Shown here: positions 45,511 to 45,931 of the stretch, one piece after another
How the letters are laid out: each line of letters starts with the position of its first letter
How positions within the stretch are numbered: position 1 is the first letter of the stretch
From: Acidobacteriota bacterium
Lineage (GTDB): Bacteria; Acidobacteriota; Terriglobia; Acidiferrales; UBA7541
Assembly (NCBI GenBank): GCA_003223255.1
Contig: QHYJ01000110.1
Span: 5,440 to 51,370, forward strand
DNA: 45,931 nt
Direction: 5' to 3'
Notes under the pieces: generated by a model
What the model saw: the letters and a program-made list of their open reading frames with translations, nothing else
What the model was told of the DNA's origin: nothing
The model's database searches: none
Made by a program: the position numbers and the translations under genes

Positions 45511-45931
45511 TCATAATTTTTGGAACCAGGAGGCTTCCCCGACACGATGGAGCGGGAAAGTGAGTCCGCGAGATTGGAAAAATTCGTCGACGGCGAGACG
45601 GCAGCCGGGCCAGGCGTGGTAGTCGTCAAAGGAAACGAAGCCGCGAGAGGCGACGGCATCGTAGAACGTGTCGAGGCAGAGCTTGACGGATTCGTACCAG
45701 TCGGCGTCGATATTGAGAAGAGCGATCTGCGGGATGCGGACGGTGGGAAGGGTTTGTTGGAACAGGCCGGGAACGATGCGGACGCGGGAGAGGTCGGCGC
45801 CGGTGCGGCGAAGGAGCCGTTCGACGCGCACCGCGCTGGACTTGAGGTTGCCGACCCAACTGCGAGCTTCGGGGCCGTCGACGTCGGTGGAGGGAGGCAT
45901 GCCGGTGAAGACGTCGAAAAGCCAGAGGGTG
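45511..45931 (-). CDS. TylF/MycF-family methyltransferase, partial
   Basis: The frame is open to the window's right edge, so the N-terminal part, including the SAM-binding glycine loop, is missing. Visible are LWLFDVFTGMPPSTDVDGPE, RVRIVPGLFQQTLP, IALLNIDADWYESVKLCLDTFY and GFVSFDDYHAWPGCRLAVDEF. These match the macrocin O-methyltransferase (TylF) family, with the metal-binding aspartates in DADWY and DDYH. Relatives methylate sugars on antibiotics or glycans. It lies 44 bases upstream of the Wzt-type gene on the same strand, so a sugar-modifying role in the exported glycan is likely but inferred. Confidence 0.85.
   Translation of the reverse strand, partial: TLWLFDVFTGMPPSTDVDGPEARSWVGNLKSSAVRVERLLRRTGADLSRVRIVPGLFQQTLPTVRIPQIALLNIDADWYESVKLCLDTFYDAVASRGFVSFDDYHAWPGCRLAVDEFFQSRGLTFPLHRVGEASWFQKL

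Overview
The window looks like a chromosomal stretch, high in GC, from an acidobacterium, most likely of the Terriglobia / 'Candidatus Sulfotelmatobacter' kind. That assignment is inference. It rests on a VWFA-related secreted protein of the acidobacterial type, TonB and outer-membrane barrel genes (Gram-negative envelope), many dispersed 'GTCATTCCGAGCG..GCGAGGAATC' intergenic repeats, and the general protein style.

Layout. Positions 1-8.8 kb hold the replication block on the + strand: dnaA (5' end outside the window), dnaN, gyrB, a pair of small overlapping unknown genes, and gyrA. From 8.9 to 21 kb lie secreted and envelope genes: a seven-bladed lactonase, a large M14-type peptidase, an ABM-domain protein, a VWFA-related protein, a LOG-family protein, a small His-rich secreted protein, a zinc-ribbon protein, a TonB protein, an outer-membrane barrel and an amidohydrolase. 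From 21 to 29 kb lie a fused ACP / fatty-acyl-AMP ligase / acyltransferase, a pentapeptide-repeat protein, a decayed serine hydrolase, an unknown secreted protein, and purD with a MOSC gene. From 29 to 34.7 kb come a wrecked rhomboid protease gene, then bactofilin, parB and parA, a cluster of parS centromere sites, rsmG and a CPBP protease. Positions 35-37.4 kb hold selD and a membrane hydrolase on the + strand. Positions 37.5-40.8 kb hold the classical rpmH-rnpA-yidD-yidC-jag operon on the - strand. The right end holds a multicopper oxidase whose Tat leader is out of frame, an Ig-like gene remnant, a small zinc-ribbon protein, a Wzt-type ABC ATPase and a truncated TylF-like methyltransferase.

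How it works together. Replication initiation and elongation (dnaA, dnaN), supercoiling (gyrA/B), chromosome segregation (parABS plus a bactofilin scaffold) and membrane-protein/RNase P genes share one 40 kb neighbourhood, as expected near an origin. The position of the origin is not settled by eye. The dnaA-dnaN gap has only degenerate DnaA boxes. Hand-counted base composition suggests that the + strand changes from C-rich to G-rich near 29-30 kb, beside a 42-base AT tract at 30087-30128 and close to the parS cluster.

Most notable observation. The selD gene is a selenoprotein gene. An in-frame TGA at 35066-35068 sits exactly at the catalytic Cys position, in the context AAGUAAKLSP, and is followed at the right distance by a hairpin fitting a bacterial SECIS element. 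A conventional start call would cut off the active site. Three genes also share a -10 box exactly 10 bases before the ATG with no ribosome-binding site, suggesting near-leaderless transcripts.
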